From Kribbella solani (GTDB taxonomy: Bacteria; Actinomycetota; Actinomycetes; Propionibacteriales; Kribbellaceae), in the NCBI RefSeq assembly GCF_014205295.1, contig NZ_JACHNF010000001.1, positions 2,790,001 to 2,854,000 on the forward strand: a stretch of DNA of 64,000 nucleotides, given 5' to 3'. A program made the translations under genes and the position numbers. This document shows positions 7,259 through 15,544 of this stretch, piece after piece (the stretch's first letter is position 1; each line of letters opens with the position of its first letter). The notes beneath the pieces are model-generated. The model did not search any database, was not told the origin of the DNA, and worked only from the letters and a program-made list of their open reading frames with translations.

Positions 7259-8552
7259 GATGGTGGATTGGGCCGGCTGCGGTTGATAGGGGTTGGCCGG
7301 CGCCGCCCCAGCGTTGGGCGATGAATTCGGCGGCGATGCTGACCGCTGTCTCCTCGGGGGTGCGGGCGCCGAGGTCCAGGCCGATCGGACTGGACAGCCG
7401 GGCCAGTTCGGTCTCGGTCAGTCCGGCCTCGCGGAGCCGCTTCAGCCGGTCGTCGTGCGTACGCCGCGAACCCATCGCACCGATGTACGCGAGCGGCGGG
7501 AGCCGGAGCGCGACCTCGAGCAGCGGTACGTCGAACTTCGGGTCGTGGGTGAGCAGGCAGATCACCGTCCGGTCGTCGATCCGTCCGGCCGCCGCCTCAC
7601 CGGACAGGTACCGGTGCGGCCAGTCCACGATCACCTCGTCGGCCGACGGGAACCGGGACGCGGTCGCGAACACCGCGCGGGCGTCGCACACCGTCACCCG
7701 ATAACCCAGGAACGAGCCGATCCGGGCAACTGCAGCTGCGAAGTCGATCGCCCCGAAGACCAGCAACCGCGGCACGGGAGCGTACGAGGACACGAAAACG
7801 CGCATGCCTTCGCCACGCCGCTGCCCGTCCGGTCCGTACTCCAGCGTCTCCGTCCGCCCGTTCGCCAGCAGCCCCCGAGCGTCGTCAAGCACAGCGTCGT
7901 CCGCCCGCTCCGATCCCAGGCTCCCACCAACACCGCCCGACCCCTCCGAACCCAGGCTTCCACCGAAACCGCGCCCCCGCTCCGAACCCAGGCCTCCACC
8001 GGCACCGCCCGACCCCTCCGAACCCACGGTTCCACCGACCGCGCCCGGCTCTTCCGAGCTCGGGGTTCCACCGGTGCTGTGCGGGCGCTCCGAGTTCGGG
8101 GTTCCGGCGGCGTTGTCCGGGTGGATGATCAGTCGGCGGCCGAGTCGGGTCGGGTCGGGGTGGGCGACCACCGTCGCGACGGCGACTGGGCGGCCTTCGG
8201 CGATGTCGGCCGCGACCTCGGCCAGTTCCGGGAACGACGTCCGGTCGACGCGTTCGACGAACACGTCGATGATCCCGCCGCAGGTCAGCCCGACCGCGAA
8301 CGCCGACTCGTCGCTCACGCCGTACCGCTGCAGGACCGGCTTGCCGGACGCGAGGATCTCCTCGCCGAGCTGGTATACCGCGCCCTCCACGCAACCGCCG
8401 GACACACTGCCGACCGCCTCGGCGCCCGGCCCGACCAGCATCACCGCGCCCGGCGGCCGCGGCGCCGACTCGAACGTCGCGACAACAGTGCCGACGGCAA
8501 CCGATTCGCCTGCCTTCCACCACGTCAGCAACCGATCCAGCACATCACGCAT
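7242..8552 (-). CDS. xdhC: XdhC/CoxI-family molybdenum cofactor insertion protein
   Basis: XdhC/CoxI proteins bind the molybdenum cofactor and deliver it to the apo-enzyme. The N-terminal XdhC domain is seen at residues 10-130 (GSVSGGCVEGAV, CGGIIDVFVE). The C-terminal Rossmann-type XdhC_C domain follows at about 250-415 (YIGAMGSRRTHDDRL, GLDLGARTPEETAVSIAAE). Residues 151-216 between them are a Gly/Ser-rich linker of about five and a half 12-residue units, which makes this protein (436 residues) longer than typical homologues. The ATG at 8552 is the third copy of a 66-67-bp repeat that starts at the coxE stop codon, so alternative upstream initiation sites exist. Its stop codon is itself the first unit of a repeat array. 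Confidence 0.9.
   Translation of the reverse strand: MRDVLDRLLTWWKAGESVAVGTVVATFESAPRPPGAVMLVGPGAEAVGSVSGGCVEGAVYQLGEEILASGKPVLQRYGVSDESAFAVGLTCGGIIDVFVERVDRTSFPELAEVAADIAEGRPVAVATVVAHPDPTRLGRRLIIHPDNAAGTPNSERPHSTGGTPSSEEPGAVGGTVGSEGSGGAGGGLGSERGRGFGGSLGSEGSGGVGGSLGSERADDAVLDDARGLLANGRTETLEYGPDGQRRGEGMRVFVSSYAPVPRLLVFGAIDFAAAVARIGSFLGYRVTVCDARAVFATASRFPSADEVIVDWPHRYLSGEAAAGRIDDRTVICLLTHDPKFDVPLLEVALRLPPLAYIGAMGSRRTHDDRLKRLREAGLTETELARLSSPIGLDLGARTPEETAVSIAAEFIAQRWGGAGQPLSTAAGPIHHQPTHD
7905..8102. repeat. 36-bp tandem repeats coding the XdhC interdomain linker
   Basis: About five and a half 36-bp units code for 12-residue repeats of the type GSEGSGGVGGSL between the two XdhC domains. Units are similar but not identical, and the period is a multiple of three. 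Confidence 0.85.
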
Positions 8553-8685
8553 CGCCCACCACCACCAGCAATTCCGCCTGCCTCCACCACATCAGCAACC
8601 GACCCACCCCGTCACACATCGGCCACCACCCTGGCAACTTCGCCTGCCTCCACCACGTCGGCAACCGACTCAGTACGTCAAGCAT
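8505..8685. repeat. 66-67-bp direct repeat, three copies, carrying the xdhC start codon
   Basis: On the minus strand three copies begin at ATG codons at 8685, 8619 and 8552, spaced 66 and 67 bp. Each continues with a GTCGGTTGC or ATCGGTTGC core, then ACGTGGTGGA or ATGTGGTGGA and GGCAGGCG. The first copy overlaps the coxE stop codon (ATGCTTGA); the third is the true 5' end of xdhC. The 67-bp step puts the copies out of frame with each other, so only the third ATG is in frame with xdhC. Confidence 0.85.
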
Positions 8686-9835
8686 CGGCTACCGCCTCCA
8701 GTAACTCGGTGAAACCGGCCAGGCTGTGCCCGGCGACGAGGTCGTCCAGGTACGGCAGCACGGCGACGATGCCGGACTGCACGGGCGCGTACCCCGGCTT
8801 GCCGCGGTGTGGGTTGAGCCAGATCACCCGGTACGCGAGCGCGGCCAGCCGTGCCATCTGCGCGCCGAGCAGCGCGGCGTCACCGCGTTCCCAGCCGTCG
8901 CTGCACACGACCACGACCGCGCGCCGGGCCGTACCCCGCTGACCCCAACGATCCAGGAAGACCTTCAGCACCTCGCCGAGCCGGGTGCCGCCCGACCAGT
9001 CGGGTACGACGTCGCCCGCGGATCGCAGCGCGAACTCGGCGTCGCGCCGGCGCAATGCCGGGGTCACGCGGGTGAGCCGGGTGCCGATTGTGAACACTTC
9101 GACGGTTCGAGGCGCGCGTTGGACGAGCGTGTGGGCGAGCCGCAGCAGATTGTCTGCATATGGACGCATCGAACCGGAGACGTCGATCAGGAACACGACC
9201 CGCCGCGGCCGAACGCCACGGCGGCGGTACTGGACCCGGGCCGGTTCGCCGACCTGCCGGAGCTGGGCGCGCAGCGTACGCCGCGGGTCGATCTCGCCGC
9301 GATGCGACGGGCGGCGGCGGTGCGCCCGCCGGACCGGGAGCCGCGGGTGCAAGGTGCCGAACATGCGGGCGAGCTCGGCACGGTCTTTTGTTGACAATCC
9401 TGCGATATCGCGGTGACGCAGCACCTCGGTCGTACTGGCAGAGACGGTGAGCGTCCGATCGGCCTCCGCGCCGCCGGCGGTGTCGTCGTCGGCGAGAGGT
9501 GCCTGGACGAAGGACCGAGGTGTACGAGGGACCGCGCCGCGCGGGCGCTCTCCGGCGAACCAGGCCGCGAACACCTCGTCGTACCGGGCGGTGTCGTCGG
9601 GGCCGCTGCACAAGGCGGCGCGACCGGCCCAGTACACGTCCGCGGTGCGCCCGGGGTCGAGCGCGGCGACGGCACGGAGAAAGAGGTGCACCCGGTCGGC
9701 CGTCACCGCCAGACCAGCCTGTCTGAGCGCCGCTCCGAACCCAGCCAAAGCAAGATCTGGCGCCGCCCCGAACCCGGTCGAGGCATGACCTGGCGCCGCT
9801 CCGAACCCGGTCGAGGCAAGATCTGGTGCCGGCAT
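8678..9835 (-). CDS. coxE: VWA-domain CoxE-like maturation protein
   Basis: This 385-residue protein has a C-terminal von Willebrand factor A domain from about residue 210. The MIDAS motif is VVFLIDVSGSM, with supporting SGGTRLGE and VVVCSDGWERGD. CoxE works with the AAA+ protein CoxD in maturing the active site of CoxL. The start at 9835 is 6 bp after the coxD stop. Residues 4-36 are three 11-residue repeats (for example HASTGFGAAPD) absent from homologues in general; real family similarity begins near ALRQAGLAVTADRVHLFL. The 3' end overlaps the first copy of the xdhC start repeat. Confidence 0.88.
   Translation of the reverse strand: MPAPDLASTGFGAAPGHASTGFGAAPDLALAGFGAALRQAGLAVTADRVHLFLRAVAALDPGRTADVYWAGRAALCSGPDDTARYDEVFAAWFAGERPRGAVPRTPRSFVQAPLADDDTAGGAEADRTLTVSASTTEVLRHRDIAGLSTKDRAELARMFGTLHPRLPVRRAHRRRPSHRGEIDPRRTLRAQLRQVGEPARVQYRRRGVRPRRVVFLIDVSGSMRPYADNLLRLAHTLVQRAPRTVEVFTIGTRLTRVTPALRRRDAEFALRSAGDVVPDWSGGTRLGEVLKVFLDRWGQRGTARRAVVVVCSDGWERGDAALLGAQMARLAALAYRVIWLNPHRGKPGYAPVQSGIVAVLPYLDDLVAGHSLAGFTELLEAVADA
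9728..9826. repeat. three 33-bp tandem repeats at the coxE 5' end
   Basis: Units at 9728-9760, 9761-9793 and 9794-9826 are nearly identical and directly follow the coxE start codon on the minus strand. They code for 11-residue repeats. The most 5' and middle copies are closest in sequence. Confidence 0.9.
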
Positions 9836-9841
9836 CGTGGC

Positions 9842-10759
9842 TCAGCTCGCGAGCAAACGGTCGAGGGATTCGCGGACCCGGTCGGTGTCCTCGCGGTATT
9901 TGAGGACCGCTCCGAGCGTGGCCGCCGCCGTTTCCACGTCCAGTACGCCGGTGCCGAGGGCGTCCAAAGCGCGGGCCCAGTCGAGCGTCTCGGCGACCCC
10001 GGGCGGTTTCAGCAGGTCGAGCTCGCGGATCCGCTGCACCGACCGCGCGACCTGCTCCGCGAGCCGGGTGGACACCTCTGGCAGCCGGGTGCGGACGATC
10101 TCGATCTCGCGGGCCAGGCCCGGATGGTCGATCCAGTGATACAGGCAGCGGCGCTTCAGAGCGTCGTGGACCTCGCGGGTCCGGTTCGAGGTGAGCACGA
10201 CGATCGGCGGTACCTCCGCGGTGACCGTCCCGAGCTCCGGAATCGTCACCTCGTACGTCGACAGCACCTCCAGCAGGAACGCCTCGAACTCGTCGTCGGC
10301 CCGGTCGATCTCGTCGACGAGCAGGACCGCCGGACTCTCCCGCAACGCCCGCAGCACCGGACGCGACAACAGGAATCGCTCGTCGAACAGGCTCTTCTCG
10401 ACCTCTTCCACGGCCGCGTCCGAACTCGTCGCCTCGACCGTCCGCAGGTGCAGGATCTGGCGCGGGAAATCCCAGTCGTACAGCGCCTGGGACGCGTCGA
10501 TACCCTCGTAACACTGCAACCGGATCAGCTCCAGCCCGAGCGCCTCGGCGATCGCCGCCGCCAGCGAGGTCTTCCCGGTTCCTGGCTCTCCTTCAAGCAG
10601 CAGCGGCCGTTTCAACGCCAATGCGAGGTACCCGACCGTGGCCAGGCCGTCGCCGGCGAGATATCCGGTCGCCCGCAAACGCTCGCCCAACTCCCCCGCC
10701 GACCCAACGGCAGCCACCCACCCAGCATCACCCGCCACCCGCCCATTGCCAACCCTCAC
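9842..10759 (-). CDS. coxD: MoxR-family AAA+ ATPase, CoxD-like
   Basis: This 305-residue AAA+ protein has Walker A GEPGTGKTSLA, Walker B AVLLVDEIDRAD and sensor LTSNRTRE. MoxR ATPases paired with VWA proteins act as chaperones in metal-centre maturation; CoxD is needed for the active site of CO dehydrogenase. I choose the GTG at 10759 because AGGAAGG lies 5 nt upstream; later GTGs at 10738 and 10717 lack such a site. It is followed by coxE after 6 bp and preceded by mocA 35 bp upstream. Confidence 0.9.
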   Translation of the reverse strand: MRVGNGRVAGDAGWVAAVGSAGELGERLRATGYLAGDGLATVGYLALALKRPLLLEGEPGTGKTSLAAAIAEALGLELIRLQCYEGIDASQALYDWDFPRQILHLRTVEATSSDAAVEEVEKSLFDERFLLSRPVLRALRESPAVLLVDEIDRADDEFEAFLLEVLSTYEVTIPELGTVTAEVPPIVVLTSNRTREVHDALKRRCLYHWIDHPGLAREIEIVRTRLPEVSTRLAEQVARSVQRIRELDLLKPPGVAETLDWARALDALGTGVLDVETAAATLGAVLKYREDTDRVRESLDRLLAS

Positions 10760-10794
10760 CCACCCAAGCCTTCCTGTACCTGGGTGGAAGTGGG

Positions 10795-11523
10795 TCAGCC
10801 GTGGCCGGGTGGGAGGGAGTCGGGGGTGTCCACGTCGGCGCCGTCGGCCAGGTCGGCGCATTCGATGCGTACGGGTTGGTGGCTGCGCAGGTACGGGCGG
10901 GCGCCCTCGTCGCCTCGTGCGGTGGCGAGGACGCCGGCCCAGTGTTCGCGGCCGATCAGGACGGGATGTCCGGGTGCGCCTTCGTACGTTGCTCGGGCCA
11001 GGGCGGTTGGGGCGGAGTGGGCGGCGACCCGGCGTACGGCGTTCTCGGTCAGGCCTGGGACGTCGACCGGTACCACGAGTACGGAATCAATCGGCGCGGA
11101 AGTTGCGTCGTTATCGAGGTCGGTTTGGAGGGCGGCCAGGGATTCGAGCGCGGTCAGGCCGGCGCGGAGGGAGGCGCCCATGCCTTCGGACCAGTCTTTT
11201 GCTTCGGCGATGTGTACTGGCTCGGAGGTGAGTTTGCCGCGGACGTCATCCGCGGCGGCGCCGATGACGACGACAACCGGCGAACAGCCCGACGCGATGA
11301 GCAAGCGGGCTGCACGGACGACCCACGGGATACCGGCGGCGTCCGGTACAAGCGCCTTCGGCGAACCGAACCGACGCCCCGCACCCGCCGCCAGCACCAA
11401 ACCCGCAGCCGCAAATCCAAATCCCGCCGCGGAGGAAGCGGAATCCGGCGTGGACCCCGTACTCGGCTCAGAGCCGGAGTTCGGCGGTGGTTCGGGGCTG
11501 GTGGGACTGCCAGGGGTGGTCAC
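10795..11523 (-). CDS. mocA: MobA-like nucleotidyltransferase (molybdenum cofactor cytidylyltransferase, MocA)
   Basis: The GT-A-type NTP transferase motif LVLAAGAGRRFGSPKAL and VVPVDVPGLTENAVRR show a MobA/MocA enzyme, expected to attach CMP to molybdopterin as needed by CoxL-type enzymes. Its place upstream of coxD-coxE-xdhC supports MocA rather than another sugar nucleotidyltransferase. The first 35 residues are Pro/Ser/Gly-rich and not part of the fold, so the GTG at 11523 may be upstream of the functional start. A divergent promoter region is shared with nadA. Confidence 0.87.
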   Translation of the reverse strand: MTTPGSPTSPEPPPNSGSEPSTGSTPDSASSAAGFGFAAAGLVLAAGAGRRFGSPKALVPDAAGIPWVVRAARLLIASGCSPVVVVIGAAADDVRGKLTSEPVHIAEAKDWSEGMGASLRAGLTALESLAALQTDLDNDATSAPIDSVLVVPVDVPGLTENAVRRVAAHSAPTALARATYEGAPGHPVLIGREHWAGVLATARGDEGARPYLRSHQPVRIECADLADGADVDTPDSLPPGHG

Positions 11524-11564
11524 AACGGCAGGGTACTTATTTCATAGTTTGGGCAGTGACGTGT

Positions 11565-11574
11565 ACCACGTGGT
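11565..11574. promoter_or_regulatory. ACCACGTGGT palindrome upstream of nadA
   Basis: A perfect 10-bp palindrome lies in the 81-bp divergent region between mocA and nadA, about 30 bp before the nadA start. An AT-richer stretch (TTATTTCATAG, 11538-11548) next to it could hold promoter elements. No NAD repressor gene is adjacent. Confidence 0.3.
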
Positions 11575-11604
11575 GGGGACGTGGTGGCGTGGGACGATAT
11601 TGAC

Positions 11605-12786
11605 GTGACGACGATCGCAGACGGCTCGAAGTCCCTTCCGTTGTTGTTCCTGGGGCAGAACACCGACCCGCATTCCGAGCGTGGGGTCGAGTGCCCGGGC
11701 GCGCTTCCGCCGGCCTCCGACCCGGATCTGGTGGAGCGGGCGCTGAAGGCGAAGGCAGCACTGGGCGACCAGGTGTTCGTGCTCGGGCACCACTACCAGC
11801 GGGACGAGGTGATCCAGTTCGCGGACGTCACCGGTGACTCGTTCAAGCTGGCCCGGGACGCGGCGAACCGGCCGGACGCGCCGTACATCGTGTTCTGCGG
11901 CGTGCACTTCATGGCGGAGTCCGCGGACATCCTCACCAACGATTCGCAGACGGTCATTCTGCCGGATCTCGCGGCCGGCTGCTCGATGGCGGACATGGCC
12001 CGGATTCAGCAGGTCGAGGCGGCCTGGGACGCGCTGGCCGACGCGGGCGTCGCGGACGTGACGGTCCCGGTCACGTACATGAACTCGAGCGCCGACATCA
12101 AGGCGTTCTGCGGCCGCAACGGCGGAGTGGTGTGTACGTCGAGCAACGCGGAGACCGCGCTCGACTGGGCGTTCGAGCAGGGCGAGAAGGTGCTGTTCCT
12201 GCCCGACCAGCACCTGGGCCGCAACACCGCCGTGCTGCAGCTCGGCCTGTCGCTCGACGATTGCGTCGTGTACGACCCGCACAAGCCGGGCGGCGGACTG
12301 ACCCGTGAACAGCTGGCGGCCGCGAAGATGATCCTGTGGCGCGGGCACTGCTCCGTACACGGCCGTTTCACCGCGGAGTCGGTCGACGACGTCCGCGCCC
12401 GGGTACCAGGCGTGAACGTGATCGTGCACCCGGAATGCCGCCACGAGGTCGTCACGAAGGCCGATCTGGTCGGCTCGACGGAGTACATCATCAAGACGCT
12501 GGAGACGGCCGAGCCGGGTACGTCGTGGGCGGTCGGCACCGAGCTGAACCTGGTGCAGCGACTGGCGAAGCAGCACACCGACAAGAACATCGTCTTCCTG
12601 GACAAGACGGTCTGCTACTGCGCGACGATGAACCGCATCGACCTCCCGCACTTCGTCTGGGCGCTGGAGAACCTGGTCGCCGGTCACGTCGTCAACCCGA
12701 TCAAGGTCGACGCGGACACGGAGAAGTACGCCAAGGTCGCCCTGGACCGGATGCTCGCCCTTCCCGGCAAGACGGCCCGCGACTAG
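11605..12786 (+). CDS. nadA: quinolinate synthase NadA
   Basis: NadA condenses iminoaspartate with dihydroxyacetone phosphate to quinolinate in de novo NAD synthesis, using a [4Fe-4S] cluster. The protein (393 residues) shows the family blocks LGHHYQRDEVIQFAD, VFCGVHFMAESADIL, CTSSNAETALDW, FLPDQHLGRNTA and HPECRHEVV, with cysteines in the first, third and last blocks and in DKTVCYCATMN. I place the start at the GTG at 11605 (VTTIADGSK), which fits actinobacterial NadA N-termini; an earlier GTG at 11581 is possible. nadB and nadC are not next to it here. It converges with the glyoxalase gene, 3 bp apart. Confidence 0.96.
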   Translation: MTTIADGSKSLPLLFLGQNTDPHSERGVECPGALPPASDPDLVERALKAKAALGDQVFVLGHHYQRDEVIQFADVTGDSFKLARDAANRPDAPYIVFCGVHFMAESADILTNDSQTVILPDLAAGCSMADMARIQQVEAAWDALADAGVADVTVPVTYMNSSADIKAFCGRNGGVVCTSSNAETALDWAFEQGEKVLFLPDQHLGRNTAVLQLGLSLDDCVVYDPHKPGGGLTREQLAAAKMILWRGHCSVHGRFTAESVDDVRARVPGVNVIVHPECRHEVVTKADLVGSTEYIIKTLETAEPGTSWAVGTELNLVQRLAKQHTDKNIVFLDKTVCYCATMNRIDLPHFVWALENLVAGHVVNPIKVDADTEKYAKVALDRMLALPGKTARD

Positions 12787-12789
12787 CAG

Positions 12790-13167
12790 TCAATTACCTG
12801 GAAGGAACAGGCAGAACAGGTGGCCGTGCGGGTCGCGCATGACGCGAACTCCGCCCGGCTGCGGCTGGTGTGACTCGACCGACGCGCCCAAACCGACGGC
12901 ACGCTGGGTTTCAGCGTCGAGGTCGTCCACCTCGATGTCGAGGTGCGCCTGCATCTGCTGGGCGTCCGCGCGCTGCGGCCAGACCGGCGGCTCGTGGTCG
13001 GTTTCCAGCTGGAAGCTCAGGCTCGGTCGCTCCCGCTCGGGGTGGCGCAGCCGGACCCAGGTCGGATCGCGGCTGACCTCGACCCAGCCCAGCAGCTCGC
13101 GGTAGAAGTCGGCGAGTTGGGGCGGGTCGGGCGTACCGATGACGGTGGCAGCGAGATTCGCGGACAT
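12790..13167 (-). CDS. glyoxalase/bleomycin-resistance-fold (VOC) protein
   Basis: This 125-residue protein has a vicinal-oxygen-chelate fold: TPDPPQLADFYRELLGW at the start, HLDIEVDDLDAE in the middle and VMRDPHGHLFCLFLP at the end. Such single-domain members act on varied substrates or bind drugs, and the substrate here is unknown. I choose the ATG at 13167 with AAAGG 7 nt upstream over the ATG five codons earlier. Confidence 0.82.
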   Translation of the reverse strand: MSANLAATVIGTPDPPQLADFYRELLGWVEVSRDPTWVRLRHPERERPSLSFQLETDHEPPVWPQRADAQQMQAHLDIEVDDLDAETQRAVGLGASVESHQPQPGGVRVMRDPHGHLFCLFLPGN

Positions 13168-13212
13168 GGCACGGCCTTTCACCTGAACGGACTGGCTCCT
13201 GCAAGTACCCCG

Positions 13213-14403
13213 TCAGTCGGCGGTCACGCGTGCCGAGGTGTACCACTCGGAGAGCAGGTCCGGCAGCCGGTCGGGGCCCCAACGGTCGACGGGCGTGATG
13301 CGGCCGCGGAGCGAGCCGAGGCCCTTGGCGAGCTCGCCGACGACGTCGCCTCGCCAGGGCACGGTGACGCCTTCGTCGGGGCCGACGATGACGGCCGGAC
13401 CGCCGCGGTCGACGCAGACCACAGGGCACCCGGACGCGAGCGCCTCGGTGACTGCCCAGCCCGCGGCTTCGCGCAGCGCGGGCGCCAGCAGCGCGTCCGC
13501 GCGGAACATCGCCGCCAGCACGTCCTCACGCGGCAGCGCGCCCATGAACTCGACGCGGTCCCGAACACCGAGCTGCCAGGCGAGACTTTCGGCGCGACCC
13601 CAGTCCGGCCCGTCGCCGATGACGCGCAGCTCCCAGTTGGCCGCCTCCGGCCGGGCGAGCGCGCTGATCGCCAGCAGCACGCCCTTCCACGGGATCAGCC
13701 GGCCGACGAACAACGCCGTCTTCACGCCGTGATCGCCGAACGGCTCGTACGGCCCGGAGGCGGTGAACCGGCGGATCGCGACATTCGGCTCGACCACGAT
13801 CTCACGCGCGTACGGCCGGAACGCGTCGGCCACATCGTTGTTCTGGGCAACCATCAGGTCGGCGGTCTGGGCCATCTTCCGGCCGGTCAGCCGGCGCCGC
13901 AGCCCGGTGTACGCGCGGCGCACCAGCTCTCCGGTCATCCCGCGCGGCCCGAGCCAATGTGCCATCGACAGTGGCGCGGTCGTGGATCCGCCGACCGGGC
14001 CCCAGATCACCTTCGCCGACGAAGCCTCGATGACGCCCGCGCCCATCCAGTCCACCGCGAACGTCAGATGGTGGATCACGTCGAACACGTGCTCGGCATG
14101 CAAGCGCGCCGCCGTACGCCGCGCGAGCCCTTGCCAGAGCGGGTAGTACCAGTACACGTCGGCGGGACGGCGGCGCAGGCGCAGCACCCAGCGCGGCATC
14201 TCCAGCGGCACGACGGTCAGCCCCGGCACCGGTCGCTGCGCCAGCTCCTCGGTGATTTCGTGCGCGAACTTGCCGCGGGTGAGCAGCCAGACGTCGTGGT
14301 CCCGGGCCGCGGCCTTCGCCCAGGCCCAGCCGGCGCCGGGCTCGGACCCGCCCTGCGGCCGGCAGGCGTAGGCGCTGAGCAGTACCTTCGGCCGGCCAGG
14401 CAT
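13213..14403 (-). CDS. GT4-family glycosyltransferase
   Basis: This 396-residue GT-B protein has an N-terminal acceptor domain (KVLLSAYACRPQGGSEPGAG) and a C-terminal nucleotide-sugar domain (ALFVGRLIPWKGVLLAISAL, RVIGDGPDW, APALREAAGWAVTEALASG with the conserved E-x7-E). Its start overlaps the upstream cytidylyltransferase stop by one base (TGATG). It is the last gene of a five-gene unit with two cytidylyltransferases and a CDP-alcohol phosphatidyltransferase, so it probably glycosylates the lipid or polymer made by them. Donor and acceptor are unknown. Confidence 0.88.
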   Translation of the reverse strand: MPGRPKVLLSAYACRPQGGSEPGAGWAWAKAAARDHDVWLLTRGKFAHEITEELAQRPVPGLTVVPLEMPRWVLRLRRRPADVYWYYPLWQGLARRTAARLHAEHVFDVIHHLTFAVDWMGAGVIEASSAKVIWGPVGGSTTAPLSMAHWLGPRGMTGELVRRAYTGLRRRLTGRKMAQTADLMVAQNNDVADAFRPYAREIVVEPNVAIRRFTASGPYEPFGDHGVKTALFVGRLIPWKGVLLAISALARPEAANWELRVIGDGPDWGRAESLAWQLGVRDRVEFMGALPREDVLAAMFRADALLAPALREAAGWAVTEALASGCPVVCVDRGGPAVIVGPDEGVTVPWRGDVVGELAKGLGSLRGRITPVDRWGPDRLPDLLSEWYTSARVTAD

Positions 14404-14819
14404 CAGCTCATCCCCTCCAGAAGCCTGCGCAGATCGGTGCTCGAGGTGGAGGCGGTGTACGGGAAGTAGTGCACCTGTGCGCCGACCTCACCCAGCAGCC
14501 TCTCCAGTCTGATCCCCTTCTCCGTTCCCTTCCAGTCGTCGCCTTTGAAGAGAACGTCGTACCGCACCTGTTTCCACATCTCGAACTTGTCGCTCGACCA
14601 GTCCCGGACCACCTCGTCGACCAGGTCGAGCGCTCGAATGACGTCCATCCGTTCGTCGAGCGGTACGACCGGCGGGCGGCCCTTGATCCGGGCCACCACC
14701 TCGTCCTCGACCACGCCCGCGATCAGGTGATCGCAGTGCTCGCGGGCCCGGCGCAGGATGTTCAGGTGGCCGATGTGGAACATGTCGTACACCCCCGGGG
14801 CGTACCCGATCACGGCCAT
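14403..14819 (-). CDS. TagD-like cytidylyltransferase
   Basis: This 138-residue protein is a compact HxGH-type nucleotidyltransferase: GVYDMFHIGHLNILRRA, KGDDWKGTEKG and the C-terminal STSSTDLRRLLE. Size and motifs match glycerol-3-phosphate cytidylyltransferase (TagD) or ethanolamine-phosphate cytidylyltransferase relatives, which make CDP-glycerol or a similar CDP-alcohol. The ATG at 14819 overlaps the upstream phosphatidyltransferase stop (ATGA). The neighbour upstream consumes CDP-alcohols, which supports the role. Confidence 0.85.
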   Translation of the reverse strand: MAVIGYAPGVYDMFHIGHLNILRRAREHCDHLIAGVVEDEVVARIKGRPPVVPLDERMDVIRALDLVDEVVRDWSSDKFEMWKQVRYDVLFKGDDWKGTEKGIRLERLLGEVGAQVHYFPYTASTSSTDLRRLLEGMS

Positions 14820-15544
14820 CAGGCCCGCGCCCCGAGCAGTGCCATCTCGCGGTACCACTTGGCGATCGCGGCGATCAGGAAGAGCAGGTTCAGGGCGAGC
14901 AGCGCGCCGTACAGCGCGACGAACACCGACGGGTTGCCGAAGGCAAGGAAGACCAGGCACAGTACGCCGTAGTCGGTCGGTGCGATGAGCAACGATTTGA
15001 GCACCGAATCGCCACGTACGTTGGGCTTTCCGGCGTCACCGTGGCGCCGGCGCAGCTGGTCGATCAGGATCAGGCCGAAGAACAGCACGGATGACATACA
15101 GACGTACGCCAACGGTACGAGCAGCAGCGAATCGTTGTCGAAGGCATCGAACCGGTAGAACGAGATCAGCACGGCGCTGTGCAGCAGCACGATCTTCACC
15201 GCGTCGATCATGTGATCGAGCCACTCACCGAGCGGCGAACCGCCACCGCGCAGCCGGGCCAGCTGCCCGTCCGCGGAGTCCAGGCCGTAGCCGAGCACCA
15301 GCAAGGCCGTGACGCCGAGCGCCAGTCCGAACGACGGCCGGACGGTCGCGACCAGCACGATGCCGGCCAGCGAGCAGAACCCACTCGCCAAGCTCACCTG
15401 GTTCGGTGTCCGGCCCGCGTGGAACGCCGCCGCGGCGAACACCCGGCCGATCCGGCGATTCACGAACCGGGAGTAGGCGGGGGTACCGGCCGACGGCTTC
15501 TGCGCCTGCGACAGCTGCGCGACCGTGGCGCGGAGTGAACTCAT
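14819..15544 (-). CDS. CDP-alcohol phosphatidyltransferase family membrane protein
   Basis: The CDP-alcohol phosphotransferase signature D-x2-D-G-x2-A-R-x8-G-x3-D-x3-D is complete (LDSADGQLARLRGGGSPLGE then WLDHMID), and several hydrophobic segments (LALGVTALLVLGYG, LLLVPLAYVCMSSVLFFGLI, FVALYGALLALNLLFLIAAI) make it an integral membrane enzyme of 241 residues. Members transfer a phospho-alcohol from CDP-alcohol to a lipid or sugar acceptor. It sits between two cytidylyltransferase genes with 4-bp and 3-bp overlaps. The ATG at 15544 overlaps the stop of the gene before it. Confidence 0.9.
   Translation of the reverse strand: MSSLRATVAQLSQAQKPSAGTPAYSRFVNRRIGRVFAAAAFHAGRTPNQVSLASGFCSLAGIVLVATVRPSFGLALGVTALLVLGYGLDSADGQLARLRGGGSPLGEWLDHMIDAVKIVLLHSAVLISFYRFDAFDNDSLLLVPLAYVCMSSVLFFGLILIDQLRRRHGDAGKPNVRGDSVLKSLLIAPTDYGVLCLVFLAFGNPSVFVALYGALLALNLLFLIAAIAKWYREMALLGARA

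Noticed and set aside
11542..12687. Minus-strand frame opposite nadA
   Set aside because: nadA is unmistakable on the plus strand; this is frame shadow.
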